DNA from: Geosiphon pyriformis
Lineage: Eukaryota > Glomeromycota > Glomeromycetes > Archaeosporales > Geosiphonaceae
Assembly: GCA_016748015.1 (NCBI GenBank)
Contig: JAAOMT010000745.1
Coordinates: forward strand, 4,881 to 59,441
Direction of reading: 5' to 3'
DNA length: 54,561 bases
Shown: positions 1 to 13,404 of the stretch, one piece after another
Numbering within the stretch: position 1 is the stretch's first letter
Layout: every line of letters begins with the position of its first letter
The notes under the pieces: generated by a model
Seen by the model: the letters and a program-made list of their open reading frames with translations, nothing else
Databases searched by the model: none
What the model was told of the DNA's origin: nothing
Position numbers and translations under genes: made by a program

Positions 1-527
1 ACGAACGAAGAACCATATGAGATCTCGGTCACGGAGGGATTCAAACCATATGAAGTTGAAAATTCCAAGGAGATATCAGATTACGTTCAAAATGCAAGTG
101 CGGCGAAGGATATGTTATAACATGTCGTTGTATCAGAGGTGAAGTTGAAGCGAGTACCACCAGCTCAATTTCGGGTTTACATGGTACAAAGCATTAGTTT
201 TAATCTTCGGTTTTCTTTTATGAATTACTTAGGTATGATCACTGCAAGGGGAGGACATTCGCGAGTTATTATAATAAGACCTTTTTTTCTTTAGGTATCC
301 ATAAACTTTTTTGAAATTGACACGTGGGAAATTCTGACAGATCTGAGGTGCTACTGATAGAGAATTCCAATTGGTGAGGACCAAACGAAGCTACGGTACA
401 GCAATACGCACAACTGGATGGTTCTCTTATGGTTAACCCACAATGGATTCCGAGAGAACAGTACGAAACCCATAAAAGCGAGCAAAATTATTTAGGTGAA
501 TTGTGGCAGAAGTGCAGAATTATATAA
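1..527 (+). other. Coding-like remnants of an unidentified gene at the left edge
   Basis: Frame 1 reads as plausible protein from base 1 to about 183. It is interrupted by TAA at 118-120, with sensible-looking codons (HVVVSEVKLKRVPPAQFRVY) directly after it in the same frame. A second segment, 378-527, gives about 49 residues (containing NPQWIPREQYETHKSEQNY) and ends at TAA 525. The base composition is clearly less AT-rich than the block that follows. Either position 118 is the true end of a gene that starts outside the window, or this is a pseudogene with a CAA-to-TAA type nonsense change and a lost intron. I could not find donor and acceptor sites that join the two segments in phase. I do not recognise the protein. 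Confidence 0.35.
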
Positions 528-894
528 TTATAGAATTATGGAGGGAAGATGACCTAAGTTAAATATGAAAAAGTTAGCCAAGACAATCCAAAACTAATGC
601 CACATTATTCTCTATTGCGTGAGTGGGTGTTCAACCTTTAACTTTATCACACCTATTGTACCCTGACACTTAATCTGGACTTGAATTTCATTGATTAAAA
701 CAGAAAAAAACATGAATTTAGTTTTACATTTTCTCGTGAAAACACCAATTACATTCTTTGTAGAGAAATATTTATCTTTTCTCTCTCTCTTATGAGATTT
801 ATCTGTTATCAAATTTTTGAAGTTTATACGATAACCAAAAATTGTAAATCTCATTATGACATCATTAAATGGATACGCCATTAAACGCCATCAC
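528..894. other. Gene-free stretch before the AT-rich repeat
   Basis: No gene is supported here. An 89-codon minus-strand frame at 612-881 has low-complexity composition and no recognisable motif, so I treat it as chance. Confidence 0.4.
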
Positions 895-3800
895 TAGATT
901 ACTTTGAATCTAAAGTTTTTCCAAAAAAAAAGGTAAAATTTATGTCAGATTTAATAAAGTTTATAAAAGATATAGCTTTAGACAAAATTTTCAGCTGTGA
1001 AATAATCATTCAAATTGATATTAAAATAAAGTCTGAAAATTGAAAATTCTAGTTTTTACATTTATAATATTATTATAATAAGCCAATTTAGTGAATTATA
1101 CATTAACTTTTAAAATGATATATATATTGAAATTGTATATTATATTAAAATCAAATTTCACTATAGGAATTACAAAAAGAACCATTCAAAGTATACTTTA
1201 CAAAATGATCTTATCAAATTATAATTATAATTATTATTTTTTTCCTTATTTTTGTTTACAAACCACAAAGCACAATTTTTTATACAATAAGTATAATTTA
1301 ATGTAAATTATTTAAAAGTAATAAAAAAAAAGCACTATTTTTTTGAAGTGTTTAAATTAGTGTTTTTAACCAGTCAAAACTTAATTTGTTAATTACTTAA
1401 AAAGTTTTAACCAGTATTATTCATAAAGTAATAGAGAAAAAATATATAGCATAAATAACCAATTAAATATTAGAAGTTACTAGATAATATAATATCAGAA
1501 ATTCTAGTAATAACTCAAAAAAAGTGTAAAAATCACTAAAATATTTAGGAATTTTAGATTATAAAGATTTATATGTATATATAGCAGTAATATTAAAAGC
1601 AGAAAAAATATCTTTTTATCATTAAAATTTGATTTCTATTAAATATTTTCAGCAATTAAAAAATTTAGTACTTAAAATAAAGTCTATTTTAATAAATTAC
1701 AGTTATTATTCAATATTCAATTTCAAATTTCATGAACTTATATTTATTTTGTTGAAATTACTTATTATTAATACTTTGTTTATTAAAACAACTAATACTG
1801 ATAACACTTATTTAAAGAATTTAACAGCACTAAAACAATAGTTTTGATTATAGTTATTAACAAAATATTAATTCTTTATTTATTTTTATTTTTATTTTTT
1901 ATTTTTATTTTGTTTTATTTTGTTTTATTATATATAATAATTAATTACAAAAAACATTAAGATTACAATATTAAAAATTGTCTGGTAAAAAATATTGAAT
2001 AAACATAAAATTAACTTGTTAAATATTAAATTACATTTCAAAAAAGTAATAAACACCAAAATAAATTGGTTAATATGTCAAAAAAATCAAACACTAAATA
2101 TTATCAATTATTACAATTTAATTTTTGTTTATTATATAAATAACTTAATTATTAAATCTTCAAATTTATCAAAACTTTTAAAATTATTTACCAAACTACA
2201 ATATTAACTTATAAGCCAATAAATTATAATTAAATAATACTTATTATATTTAAAAATAGATTTAAAATTATTTATTATAATTTTTATATAAAATTTTTTT
2301 TATATTAATAATAACTTAAAAAAATATTTACAAAAAAAACAACCAGTTTTTAAAATTTTTAAACTATAAACTATATATGAAAAATAAAACACTAATATAA
2401 AAATAAATATTGTATACAAAAAATTACTTTTTATTATAATCACTAGTTTTTATGTTATTAATTAATTTAAATTTATAAAAAATAAAATAAAATAAGAATT
2501 AATATTAGTTAAATTTAGTATTGGTTTAAATACAATAAAAATAAAGAAATTTAAATATATAGTATTATTAAATATTTACAATTTTACTTTTTTAATACTT
2601 TATTATCTTATGTTTATTATTTTGCAAAGTATATTTGATTATAAAAAAACAAAACTATTTTACCTAAAAACTAAAACCACTTCAATAATAATTATAGAAC
2701 AATATTAAGTCTTTTTTTGTAATAAAACAAAAAAATATTAATTTTTAATTGCTTAAATTTATTATAAATAATTTATAGTTATTTGTATTATTAGAAAACA
2801 TAAAATTTAAAACATTTTATTATTTATTATATCTTAATTATAAACTATTTTATAATATAATAATAAAATTACTTATTTGATAAAATATTAAATTTACAAG
2901 ATAATAACTAGTTAAATTACTTAATAATATTATAGAAAAAGCCAGTTTTATTATCAATTATTGAACTGTTTTTACTGATTATATATTGGTATTATAATTT
3001 ATTAGTTAACCAAAAATTTTTAATTATATAAAATCTTATTTACAATTAAAGAAATACTATATAATTATTTAAAAAAATATTGTCATAAAACTTTTATATA
3101 TATTTAATAAAAAGACAATTAATTTGTATATTAAAATTATTCACAGAGCTATAAACATTAATACAAAATTTTTAAAGTATTTCAAGATATAAATATTAAA
3201 TTTATTTCTTGTTTTACATATACTATTTACCTTACAATTTCGAATAGTTTAAATAATTGTTTTAATATTAAAAAAATTTTTTATTTGAATAAAGCTCATA
3301 ATTTATTTTTTATTTATTATAATTAATATTAGGCTCATTTTTTTAAATTAAAGAGCTTTAAATTTAACAAAAGAATTTTTGTACCAATCTAAGATGTTAC
3401 CACTTAATAAAGCTTAATTTTAAAAGTTTTGAAAAAACTTATTTATTTGAAACATTTAATTAAGACATTGTTTAAAGCAATACAATGTAAAAATAATTGA
3501 CAAATTTATCAAAATAGTAATAAATTAACTACTTTATTTTTGATTTTAAATAAATAAAATAAGTTGAAAAGCTTATCTATCTATTATGTTTATTTGAAAA
3601 AACAATAAAATTTTTAAGCAGCAGTACATATTTTACTTTATTAAAAATATATTCAACAATTAAAAAACTTTTTGTTCATCTTTAACATGTTTTCCTCTTA
3701 TACATTAATAAATTAACAATTTAAGTTTGTAATAAAATTCTTGAATTTATAGAATTACAATAGAAAGATTCAAAAAGATTAGTACTTTTAACTTCTTTAT

Positions 3801-3927
3801 TAGATTTAAGATTTAAATTAATAGCTTTTATATCAAAAAAAAGTTATTTTATTAAAAAATTTTTATTTAAATAATTATCAAATCTATAAAAAAAAACATA
3901 AATTATTTTGTTGTTGTTTTTTAATCC
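895..3927 (+). repeat. AT-rich repeat, left copy of a 2.49 kb inverted pair
   Basis: Bases 1438-3927 are the reverse complement of 52070-54561 at roughly 95 percent identity by eye over the stretches I compared. The right copy runs off the window, so the element may start further left, perhaps near 895 where composition changes. The inner boundary is sharp: both copies end in TTAATCC after a (GTT)n/T-rich run, then diverge. Differences between copies are mostly C/T or G/A. The block has almost no CpG. Two short frames (1629-1841 and 1995-2207) are partly preserved in the right copy but interrupted there, so they probably come from a dead element protein. I cannot name its class, and no terminal inverted repeats or target duplications could be confirmed. 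Confidence 0.85.
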
Positions 3928-4016
3928 GTTTTTCATCTGAGCTCACATTTTCCGACCATTTTCTTTAAAAATATGGGGGAAATATCCTACTTCTTAATTT
4001 ATTTTGAAATAAATCT

Positions 4017-5083
4017 TCATAAACCTCTTAACCTGTGGTTGATATGATCAGCCCATTGACAAATACTAGAGCAATTTTCCAAAATCCATTTTGGAATTTC
4101 AACCCGTTGCAGATCTTTGAAGTCTGCCTTCAATAAAGGAGCAATCATTTTCTCATTAATATTCCAACAAGAGTGGAATAGCAAACTTTCAAGTTTGTGA
4201 CAACATGCTAAATCCGACAATTCGGGGCATCCTTTAAAGTCTGTAGAGATAAATTCAAGACTAAGAAGAGTCTCAGCTTGACTTGGAAGTGCTTCAATTA
4301 CGTGTGAAGCAAACCCATTCATATTTACCACGGATAGATGTTCTAAACCTTTTTGTGATTTTATGAAAGTTGCTAAATTCTTGGTAGTTTCTTCAATACG
4401 AGTCTGATTTATGTCAAAAATCCAAATTTCAAAATCTTTCTGGATATACAAGGAGGATATTAGCTTGGGGAATTTTAATGGTCATGGCACAAAAAAAATG
4501 TCAAAGATTCACATACCACTTTATTACACAATTCTGACAAACTCAACAAAATATCGTTTTTTGGAAATTCCGCGTTAATTTTCAGATACGTAATAGAAGA
4601 AATTAACCCTGCATATCGTGAATCCACCCAAAACCCTAGGTTTCTACTTCCAAATTGATGCACTGTTTTCCGAATGGTAAATGAGCGAAGCATGACATTA
4701 CGTGAGATTAAAATGTCAAAGAAGCTTTCAGCTAAAGATTTGAGTCTATTTCCAGGATTGTTGATAAGCAAAGAATTATAAAAGATTCTGAATGTATCTA
4801 TCATATCTCCAAGGTCAACTGTTGTGATAAATGATAGATAGTCAAATGAGGTGGTTGATCTTTTTGAGATGAGTAAACTATTAGTCGCATGAATTTCGAT
4901 CATAGAAGAGAGAGTTTTCATCAATCTCCATCGTTTTTGAATGGTCCCTACAAAAGGGTTTGCCCAAATTAAGGGAACCGCAATAACACACCATTCTCGA
5001 TTGACTAAAGCACATGAACTTAAATCTTTATGTTTTAAATCTTTAAAAATAGTTGGAAGAACATCTGAGACGAGTTGGGGCAT
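4017..5083 (-). CDS. F-box protein with leucine-rich C-terminal region
   Basis: Two exons, 5083-4517 and 4439-4017, give 329 residues. The 77 nt intron (4440-4516) has donor GTATGT, a CTAAT branch-like site and acceptor CAG; splicing removes the stop that would otherwise end the first frame. Residues about 1-45 form an F-box-like motif (MPQLVSDVLPTIFKDL, then SSCALVNREWCVIAVPLIW). The rest carries spaced leucines and short repeats (LEHLSVVNMNGF, LLSLEFIS, LESLLFHSCWNI) like a degenerate leucine-rich repeat domain. Such proteins usually bind Skp1 through the F-box and select substrates for an SCF ubiquitin ligase with the C-terminal part. That role is inferred from family. Large F-box families of this shape are typical of arbuscular mycorrhizal fungi. 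The gene sits between two AT-rich blocks. Confidence 0.8.
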
Positions 5084-5133
5084 GTTTTGAAATTATTAAA
5101 TACATGTAATGGAAAATGTAAGATTCTGTCTCT

Positions 5134-5142
5134 CTTTTTATA
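5134..5142 (-). promoter_or_regulatory. TATA box of the F-box gene
   Basis: On the minus strand TATAAAAAG lies about 51 nt upstream of the ATG at 5083, followed by a pyrimidine/purine-biased leader. Position and sequence fit a TATA element; function is inferred. Confidence 0.5.
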
Positions 5143-6159
5143 GGGAGTTTTCAAGTTAACACTGGGTAACACAGAAATTCAGATTCCAGTTCTTGTGGTT
5201 ACACTGAGGCGTTATCTACTCCCTAATTGATTAAGCTTGCATTCTTGGAAATTATACATTTTAGCTGACTAAATTATTGATTTTTGTACACACTTCTATG
5301 AAACTTTTTTGGTCTATAACACATAGCTAAATAAGAAAAGCACGGGAATTTTAAGTAATATTTACGACAATTACATTTTCAAAATTTAGAGCTTAAAAAG
5401 TCAATTATCCCGTCTATACAACCAATTATTTGGATAATATTATTGACTTTTTTGCAATTATTTGGTTCATTTTGATGCATGTTAGATTTATTTTCAAGCA
5501 AATTTGACCAGTTAAAAAACGATTTCAACTGATATATTACAAATACTTATTTGATTAGCCAAAGCGAGTCTTTATTTCTCAAGTTAGATATAATAATAAC
5601 AGCAAATCACTAAAGAAATTCATCAATAAATTAGCAATTTGGTTCAAAATAATATAAAATTAATCTATTAAATCAATAATTGAAAACATTTTTTATCTTT
5701 AGATTTTCAAAATTACTGAAATCAACGGTTCTTTATTTTATATTTGATAAAAATAGAGTGGTTTTTTAAATGTTATCATTTCAACTCCACTTTTTAAAAA
5801 ATATGGGATTAATTTTCAATGGTTGTAAACCTCATATTGTTAATTATTTTATCAAAAACTTTATTGCTGCTTGAAAAGTTTTTTGTAAAAATTTTCAAAA
5901 AATATGAATTGACATGCACCACAAAAATTAATATTGGTTTGAATACACCTTTGACACTCGTTAAAATTACCTGCTTCTGAAATAGTGCTTTTAATTCCAA
6001 GGTTTTTAATAGTTTGAATAAAATTGAATACATTATTATAACAATATTAAATAAAATAAAGACTTTTTTTATGTACAGTATATTAAAAAGTAATCTTTTA
6101 AAGGCTGAGTTCATATTTATGCAGTTTCTCATGTGAAAATAATTGAATTACTTTACTTA
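5143..6159. other. Intergenic region upstream of the F-box gene
   Basis: No gene is supported. A 107-codon minus-strand frame at 5809-6132 is rich in I, L, F and K, as expected for chance translation of AT-rich DNA. It has no motif I recognise. Confidence 0.4.
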
Positions 6160-6779
6160 TTGACCTTAAAAATGTTATTATTCACCAAACTATAATTAGC
6201 TATGAAATTTATTGAAATTAATTAAACATTTTCATGAATAGTTTGTAATTGTTTTATTTATTTGAAGCTTTAAATTATTTTTGCAAAAGAATGATTTAAA
6301 GATATATTTTTATGGTAAACTTCACAAGAATAATTTATTTATTAATGATTAATTTATTTTTTAATTTTATTATAATTTTTTATTTATTAAATATATATAG
6401 ATAAAACTTTTAAAATTATAAAAAATATTAATTAATTTCTTTTTTATAATTGATTTATTTAAAAAGTAAAATAAAAGTTATTCTTTTAAAAAAATAATAT
6501 TTAATAAATAATATTTCAAAATTATTTTTTATTAAATAACTGATATAATATTTTTTTTATTCTTAATATCTGATTTATAACATAAAGTTATTAAAAATTA
6601 TTTTATTAATTATTATTTAAAATGCTTGAATATTTTTATAATAAAAAACTAAATTATTTAACAGCTTATTTTAAAAGCAATTTAAATTAATTAAGAGTAA
6701 AACTATTTTAATATTATTTTTATTATTTTACAATTTTGTTATTGAACATTTAATTACTAATTACTTAATTTATTCAAAA

Positions 6780-6812
<33 letters not shown>

Positions 6813-9800
6813 TTTTTTTTCGAAATTTGTCAATTTATAAATATATTTAAATATAATCAAAAAATTATACGAACACTAAAATTTAAATATTTTGAATAAA
6901 TTTTAATCAAAATAATAAAATTTACTAAAATTAAACAAACCTAAAATAAATACATGGAAAATAATTTTAGTAGTTATTTTCTTATTTAATTATTTTTTAT
7001 TAAATCACAAATTTTATAAAATCAGTATTTTAACAATTAAAATAATTTTATTGTATTTTAAACCACTTTAAAAAATAATAATATGTTGTAAAAATCACAA
7101 GACTGTAATTTTTTTGGAATTTTCTAAATTTATTTTGTAAAAAAATTTGAATATAAAAATAGAAATTAATTAAACTTGGTTCTAATTTTTTAAGTAAATT
7201 AATACCAGTTATATAAATCTTATCTTTTTGTTCTTTAATATATCTATTTAAACTATCTTTACTTACATAATATATAATTTTAATTTGCTTTAATTAATAT
7301 ATTTAAATTTAAAATTAATTTATTTAAAAAATTTAACAATAATTTAAAGTTTTGAAAATTTATTAATTAGATTTGATTAGTTATTTATTTTTATTTTAAT
7401 TATTATTTAAACAATATTAATTAAGTCTAACTTATTAATATACTTCTTATAAATATTGTATTTATATAATTGTAATTTTAATTAAAATTTCTTTTTGCTA
7501 TTTTAAAACTTGGCAGAATTTTTTAAGAATTTATTATCAATTTTATTTTTTTATTTTTTTATTTTTTATAAATAAATAAATATCATCTATCTAAAATAAT
7601 AATCTTATATTAATTAATATAACTTGGTTTAAGTTTTTTATTAAAACTAAAAAATTTTATTATCAAATTAATAATTTTATATATATTATAAAAAATCAAA
7701 TTATATAATTAGTTAATATTTTATTAAAACTATTACTAAAATTATTAGAATTTTTTTGAAAAATGATTATGTTTAAATAAAATAAAAATTTTATATTTAA
7801 ACATTTTAGTTTTTATTTTAATTACTTGAAATTCTCTTAAATTATTTTAATTTTTATTTTATTTAAAATTTAGTTTCAAGTTTAAATATGTTTATTAATT
7901 CAAAATTTAGGTTTTAATTCTGTTAAATATTTTTTTTAACATTATTTTTAATAACATATATTTTAAATATTTTAATATGTTGTTATTTTTAAAATATTCT
8001 GGCTATAATTATATTATTCAAAAAATATAAAATTAAATTTTTTAAGCTTTTAAAAATAATTAATTTTCTTTAATTTAAAAAGTTAATTTAGTTAAAACTT
8101 TAATTAATTTAAAAAAAGAAGTTATTTTTATTTAAATTAATTTATAAAATTTAAAATTTTTTATAAATATTTAATAAAAAATCTTAAAAAAAGATTATTT
8201 GTTATTTTAAGTTTTTAATAAATATATTCATATTTTTTGTTAAGAAAAAAATACGTTTTAAGCTTTAATTTTTATTGTTTTTAATTTCAAATTTCTTAAA
8301 CCAGTTATATTTTGTTTAAATATTTACAAAAATTAATTTTTAAAAAATTGATAATCTGATATAAATACATATAAAAAATAAATAAAAGACAGTATTTTAA
8401 ACTTAATATAATTATTTCAAATTTTTAGTAAAACTATTTTGTTTAATAAATATGTACAATATTTTTAATATTTAGTAAATAATATTTTTAGAAATTATTT
8501 GGATTAGTTTATTATTTGTTATTAAAAATTTACCAATTTTTATTAACAATAAATGTTAACAATAAATTAATATTATCAACATCAAAAAAAAGAATAAAAA
8601 ATATTTAATAACAATTAAATTAATAATTAGATTAATAATTAAGTCAAAAATTAAGTTAGTAATCAGATTAATAATTAAGTTATTAATTAAATTATTGTTT
8701 ATTTATCTAAAAATAAGATGGCTAATTATATAATATCAAGTAATTAATATATATAAATTAATAAAAATTATGCCTTTTAATTATATTAATATATTATCAA
8801 AATTTATAACAATATTATAAAATTTACAATATTTACAATATTTTTTATATTTTATTGTTAGAATTTTATGTTAAATTCAATTTTTTAATTAAATCAAACA
8901 ATTACTTTTGTCTATTTAATTTAATAAAATTTTGAATTTATAAAAAGTTAAAAAACATTTAAAATATTTAATTACTTAAGAAAAATATTTTATTTTAGAA
9001 ATAATCTAAAAATTATAAGATTATAAATTGTTTTAATATTTTAAATATTTTTTAAATTTAGTTAGTTAATTATAAAAATAAAAGTTAATTAAACTTAATT
9101 TTAATTTTTTAGCAAATTAATACAAATTATAGAATATTAATTAATAGTTTTATCTTTTTTGTTTTCTTGATTTACCTATTTTTAGTAATTTTTGTTTATT
9201 TAATATGTTTTAATAATATTTTAATATCTTTTAAATATAATAAAAATTGTTATAAATAAGTACTTATATTTATTAATATTAAAAATAATATTGCAATTAA
9301 AAATTATATTTGTAAATTTTACAATTATTGTGAATATTTTGATGTTATAATTTTTGTAATACTTTAAATTTTTGATTTTAAAAATTATATTTGGAATAAA
9401 TTTAAACAATAATTAATAAATAAATCAAAGTTTGCACAAATTTTTAATTATAAGCTCAATTCATGTTTTATTTTAATTTTAATAACTTTATTAGTAAAAA
9501 AATTTCCACATTCTTAATTATAAATTAATTTATTTTATGTTATAATTCCAACAACTTATTAATAAAATAATGTTTTTAAAAATATTTCAAAAAATATTAA
9601 ATATTATGTTTAAATTAAAGTTTTTATTTTGTTTTTAATTAATTTTGTTAAATATTTTTCACTTATATAATTATATAAAAAAGTTATAATTATTTTAGTT
9701 ATTAATTAATAAAGTCATATATTTTAAATTAAAATTTTGGTATAAATTTTTTGGGATATTATAAAAAATTTTCTAAAATTAAAAGACTTTATTTTATGTG

Positions 9801-10010
9801 CTTTTTCTTATGATTAAATGTATTTATTAGCATTAATATAACTGTTAATAAGAATTTTTATATTTTACTTTATTTAAATAGATAAAAATAATTATATAAA
9901 ATATTATTATAGAATTTTTTAATGATTTTGATAATATTATTGGTTTGGTAAATTTTAAACATAAAATCAAAACAATAAAAATCATTTTCAAGTTTTAATA
10001 TTTTTTAATT
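6160..10010. repeat. AT-rich block with decayed internal duplication
   Basis: The block is almost entirely A and T, with only a handful of CpG dinucleotides, and has no credible reading frame. It contains diverged direct repeats: about 7140-7265 and 9075-9190 share an ordered series of words (TTAATTAAACTT, then AATTTTTTA, AAATTAATAC, TTTTATCTTTTT). This suggests two old copies of one element about 1.9 kb apart. It is best read as ancient, mutation-saturated transposon sequence. Confidence 0.5.
6781..6811. repeat. (TTA)n microsatellite
   Basis: About ten perfect TTA units followed by a T run, inside the AT-rich block. Confidence 0.9.
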
Positions 10011-11603
10011 TTTGCTGTGCACTTTTTGGATCAAATGATTCCAAAAAATTATTTATTAAAGTCTTTTACAATTTCAAGATTTTAGCAAGGTCTAGTTTTT
10101 CTTTATCAATTTCAATTCCTAGTTCAAGAAAAATATTCTCTGTGAATAATTATGAAGTAAAAATTTAAGAAAAACTTGCATGGAAAGTAAACTTGGAAAT
10201 TTTTGTCATTGAAAACCTTAATAAAATTGACATGCAGTGAATCATCCAACATTGGGTAATCTAAGGGCTAATATTAAATCAAGTTCTATTTTGGATACAT
10301 GTATTTTTCTGTTGAAAAATTTTCTGCCATTGTTGATTCTTGATTGATTTTATGAAATAATTTTATTATATATTCTCTTGTAGCCTTTTTCGCAAAGAAA
10401 TTTAATTTTATTCAATACTGGACATTGGGCATAGTGGAATATCGATTTAATTTTTTTGAAAAACTTCGTATATATTTCCCTTATTTTATTGGGTAATTCA
10501 TCAAAGATTTGATTAAAAAAAAATTTGGAGTTTATTCAAAAATTTTTGAATGGGCAAATCTCGAATTTAATCAGAAAACATGAAGAAATAATAGTGATTA
10601 AAACAATTATCATGGTACGATATTCACAAAAATCGAGGCTTTATAAGTTAAAAAACAGATATTTTATATTAAAGAAAATATAAGCCTTTTTTATTAAAAG
10701 TCCTATTCCCTACGTGGAAAAACTAAAGAAACTCGTTATTGAATGCATCAAATACAAAAATTTTAAAATGAAAAATCATTCTGGATGATTTGAATCTAAA
10801 ATTTACAAAATAGAGAATCAATATTGGAATTCGAAGCATCTGTCAGAGATTAAAATACTAAAACCATATTAAATTATATCATTTTGAAACTCCATCATGT
10901 TAAGTAAAGTGAAGGGGCGTACGACTAATTTTTAGTAAAACTTCTTGGTCAATAAATATTTTAAAAGGTTGAAATTATGATCAAAATGTTTATAATTTGA
11001 AGGATTTAAATTACAAGTCTCATTTGATTTCTAATTTATATTTTTTTAACGGGGAGAGAGAAACATATTAACATCAATTAATGTCAAAATTAATGATCAA
11101 TTTTACATTCCCATTATTTCAAAAAGCGCACCACTCGTCTTTTAGTACAAAATTAGAGTTCAATAAAAAGCAATAACAATATTAAAACACCAAATCATTT
11201 CTTGTTTCTACTTGCTAATCGAAAATTTCCTTCAAGAAAAAACCACACTCATTTCTTTCATCTGATTGTGTGAAACTTCCAATTAATCATTTGTAACATT
11301 TTTAATTAAAAAAATCGAGTAAATAAACTCAGAATTAGCACTTGATTCTATATTTTGAGTCTTTAACATTGTGACATTAACTTAGGTTGATTACACAAAG
11401 GCCAATATTTTTACAATATTTTTTGAAAGAATAGTGGTCCGAACCTTATCTACCCCGCAGCCGAAACTTAAAATTTTCCTTTTATAGAAGTTTTTGCATT
11501 GTGCTAAATAGCAGGTAATAAGAAATGCTTATCAAATGAGTTCAGTAAACTCTAATTTATATTAATAATTATTCAAATTTAGACTTTTATGTGTGCAACC
11601 GAA
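10011..11603. other. Intergenic region before tRNA-Gly
   Basis: Composition returns to the gene-island level, but all frames are short and broken. I see no splice-joined coding series, RNA gene or repeat that I can support. Confidence 0.4.
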
Positions 11604-11674
11604 GCGTATGTGGTTTAGTGGTATAATTACCGCCTGCCACGCGGTAGACCTGGGTTCGATTCCCAGCATACGCA
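11604..11674 (+). tRNA. tRNA-Gly (anticodon GCC)
   Basis: A 71 nt intronless tRNA. The acceptor stem GCGTATG (11604-11610) pairs with CATACGC (11667-11673), with discriminator A. The anticodon stem ACCGC/GCGGT encloses loop CTGCCAC, with anticodon GCC at 11636-11638. The T arm is CTGGG-TTCGATT-CCCAG (11650-11666). The internal A-box-like TGGTTTAGTGG and B-box GGTTCGATTCC are present. A TTTT pol III stop signal follows at 11684-11687. It decodes GGC and GGT glycine codons. Confidence 0.97.
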
Positions 11675-11683
11675 CTCATACTA

Positions 11684-11687
11684 TTTT
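11684..11687 (+). terminator. RNA polymerase III TTTT terminator
   Basis: A four-T run ten bases after the tRNA-Gly 3' end, the usual minimal pol III stop. Confidence 0.6.
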
Positions 11688-11689
11688 AA

Positions 11690-13404
11690 GTCTTAATTTT
11701 AAATATAACAAGTATAAATCGTCAAACTGCCATTTTGAAAAATTTGGGGGTAACAAGGAGAAATTTTTATCCAACAATAGTTAGGCTAATTTTACTTTAT
11801 GATTGGTGTGATTATTTTAGAATTTGATCGAGTGTAATTATTTTTTTATTAATTCAAAAGATTATAAATATTAGAAGACTAGCATTCTATCAAGGAATTC
11901 TAATTTTTTAAATCTGAAAACCAAAGCTTTGAAAATTCTGATATTCTTTCTTAGAAGTTTTTTATTCGTTGGAGAAACGCAAACATATTTTATCTTGTAA
12001 TTAATTTATTACTGTTGATAAAAAGTATTAGATTGATAATATTTTAGATTTAATATTCTACCTTAATATTTAGTATATTATTAACATATAATATAAAGAA
12101 CAACCGTTAAATTAACAATTGGCTGAGAAATTAATCGATTAATGAAATTAATAAATACCGAAAATTATTTAATGTCTATTCAAGGAAGAATTTTGACAAA
12201 ATTTCTTATTAACATGTTGATTTTTAATATTTTAATAAAATTTATCAAATAATAAAAGCAAAAAATTCTTACTCGGTGAAACATCCCATTTTTGGGTGGA
12301 TTGGCTTCCCAAGCTCATTAATGAATGTATTACATTAATAATATCAACACCAATCACAAAATCCCAAAGTACACAATATGATTATAACGAAACCTGGATT
12401 GCTACTCCGTTCAACCCCCATAACTCGGATCGATCACAATCTTTAGATTAAAATTTGAAAACCTAAAAACCAGTAAGATGATTTATTGGACTGTCACATA
12501 TTCTATGTTCATTTAATATAAACCATAAATTTGCTAACTTAAACTTTTCTTTCCCAGGTCATGCTGTGACATAATGAGTCTAGTTTTCTAACTTAAAAAA
12601 CTTCTTGGGTATTAGGCTTTCTTATTAATTTCGATACTTGAAATAATCCAGCAAAGATTTATCTGTCACAAAAAACGTAATTTGGCAAAATTCGCGAAAT
12701 TAATAAAATAACGATTTTTTTAACTTTCGATGAAAATGGTTTCAGGATTGGAAAATATTATGATACAAGAATCTTTGAAATTTAAAGTATTTCACCTTTC
12801 AAATCAAGTATCTCGGCTGATAAAAACTTTCAGATCCTGATATAGAAGGAAATTTATCATCTAGATATGCACCAGGAATCAATGACAAAGGTATCAAGAG
12901 ACTAAAATGGGGAACTTTAAGCTCGTAAAAAATGTCTCCTAGTTTTAAAGTTCTATCTTATCAGGCTATCTTGGTGCTCTGTAAACTGCATGGTTTTAAA
13001 TAATAAAGGTTAGAAATCGGCACAATCATAACTTAACTCTCGTTTACTAAATTAGAATTTAATATATCCTTTCGATTAAGTTAATTTTGATCAGAAAAAT
13101 TAATCCATGAACCGGGAATAACTTTTTAAGAAAACCAATGATAACATTATTCGGGCGTATAATTTCCTAAATAGCTAGAAAAAAAGGCTTTCTAGCGCGC
13201 AGAAACACCTTTTGAATGTATCACAAAAATTATTAAATCTGTTTCTTATAGTGCATTGCATCATGATTGTTACAAACCCAACTCTTAATTTGAAAGCTGA
13301 AAATAATTAGTCACCACGCAGAATGACTGACGCGTAAATCTTTATTTAATAATTTTGGAGAATAGATATATATTGACTTCGAGTTTTTCGTTCTTCATGA
13401 TGTT
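11690..13404. other. Intergenic region between tRNA-Gly and the dioxygenase gene
   Basis: Moderately AT-rich, with no sustained coding frame or recognised element. It presumably includes the promoter of the downstream dioxygenase gene; no clear TATA box was found. Confidence 0.4.

Noticed and set aside
612-881. 89-codon minus-strand frame
   Set aside because: No motif, no splice context and composition as expected by chance; not called as a gene.
5809-6132. 107-codon minus-strand frame
   Set aside because: Dominated by I, L, F, K, N as in translated AT-rich DNA; no family resemblance.
6781-6811. Possible CRISPR-like or telomeric array among simple repeats
   Set aside because: Only uninterrupted microsatellites (TTA, AAT, TTTGA, GGAAA) occur; there are no spaced repeats, no spacers and no telomere-type units.
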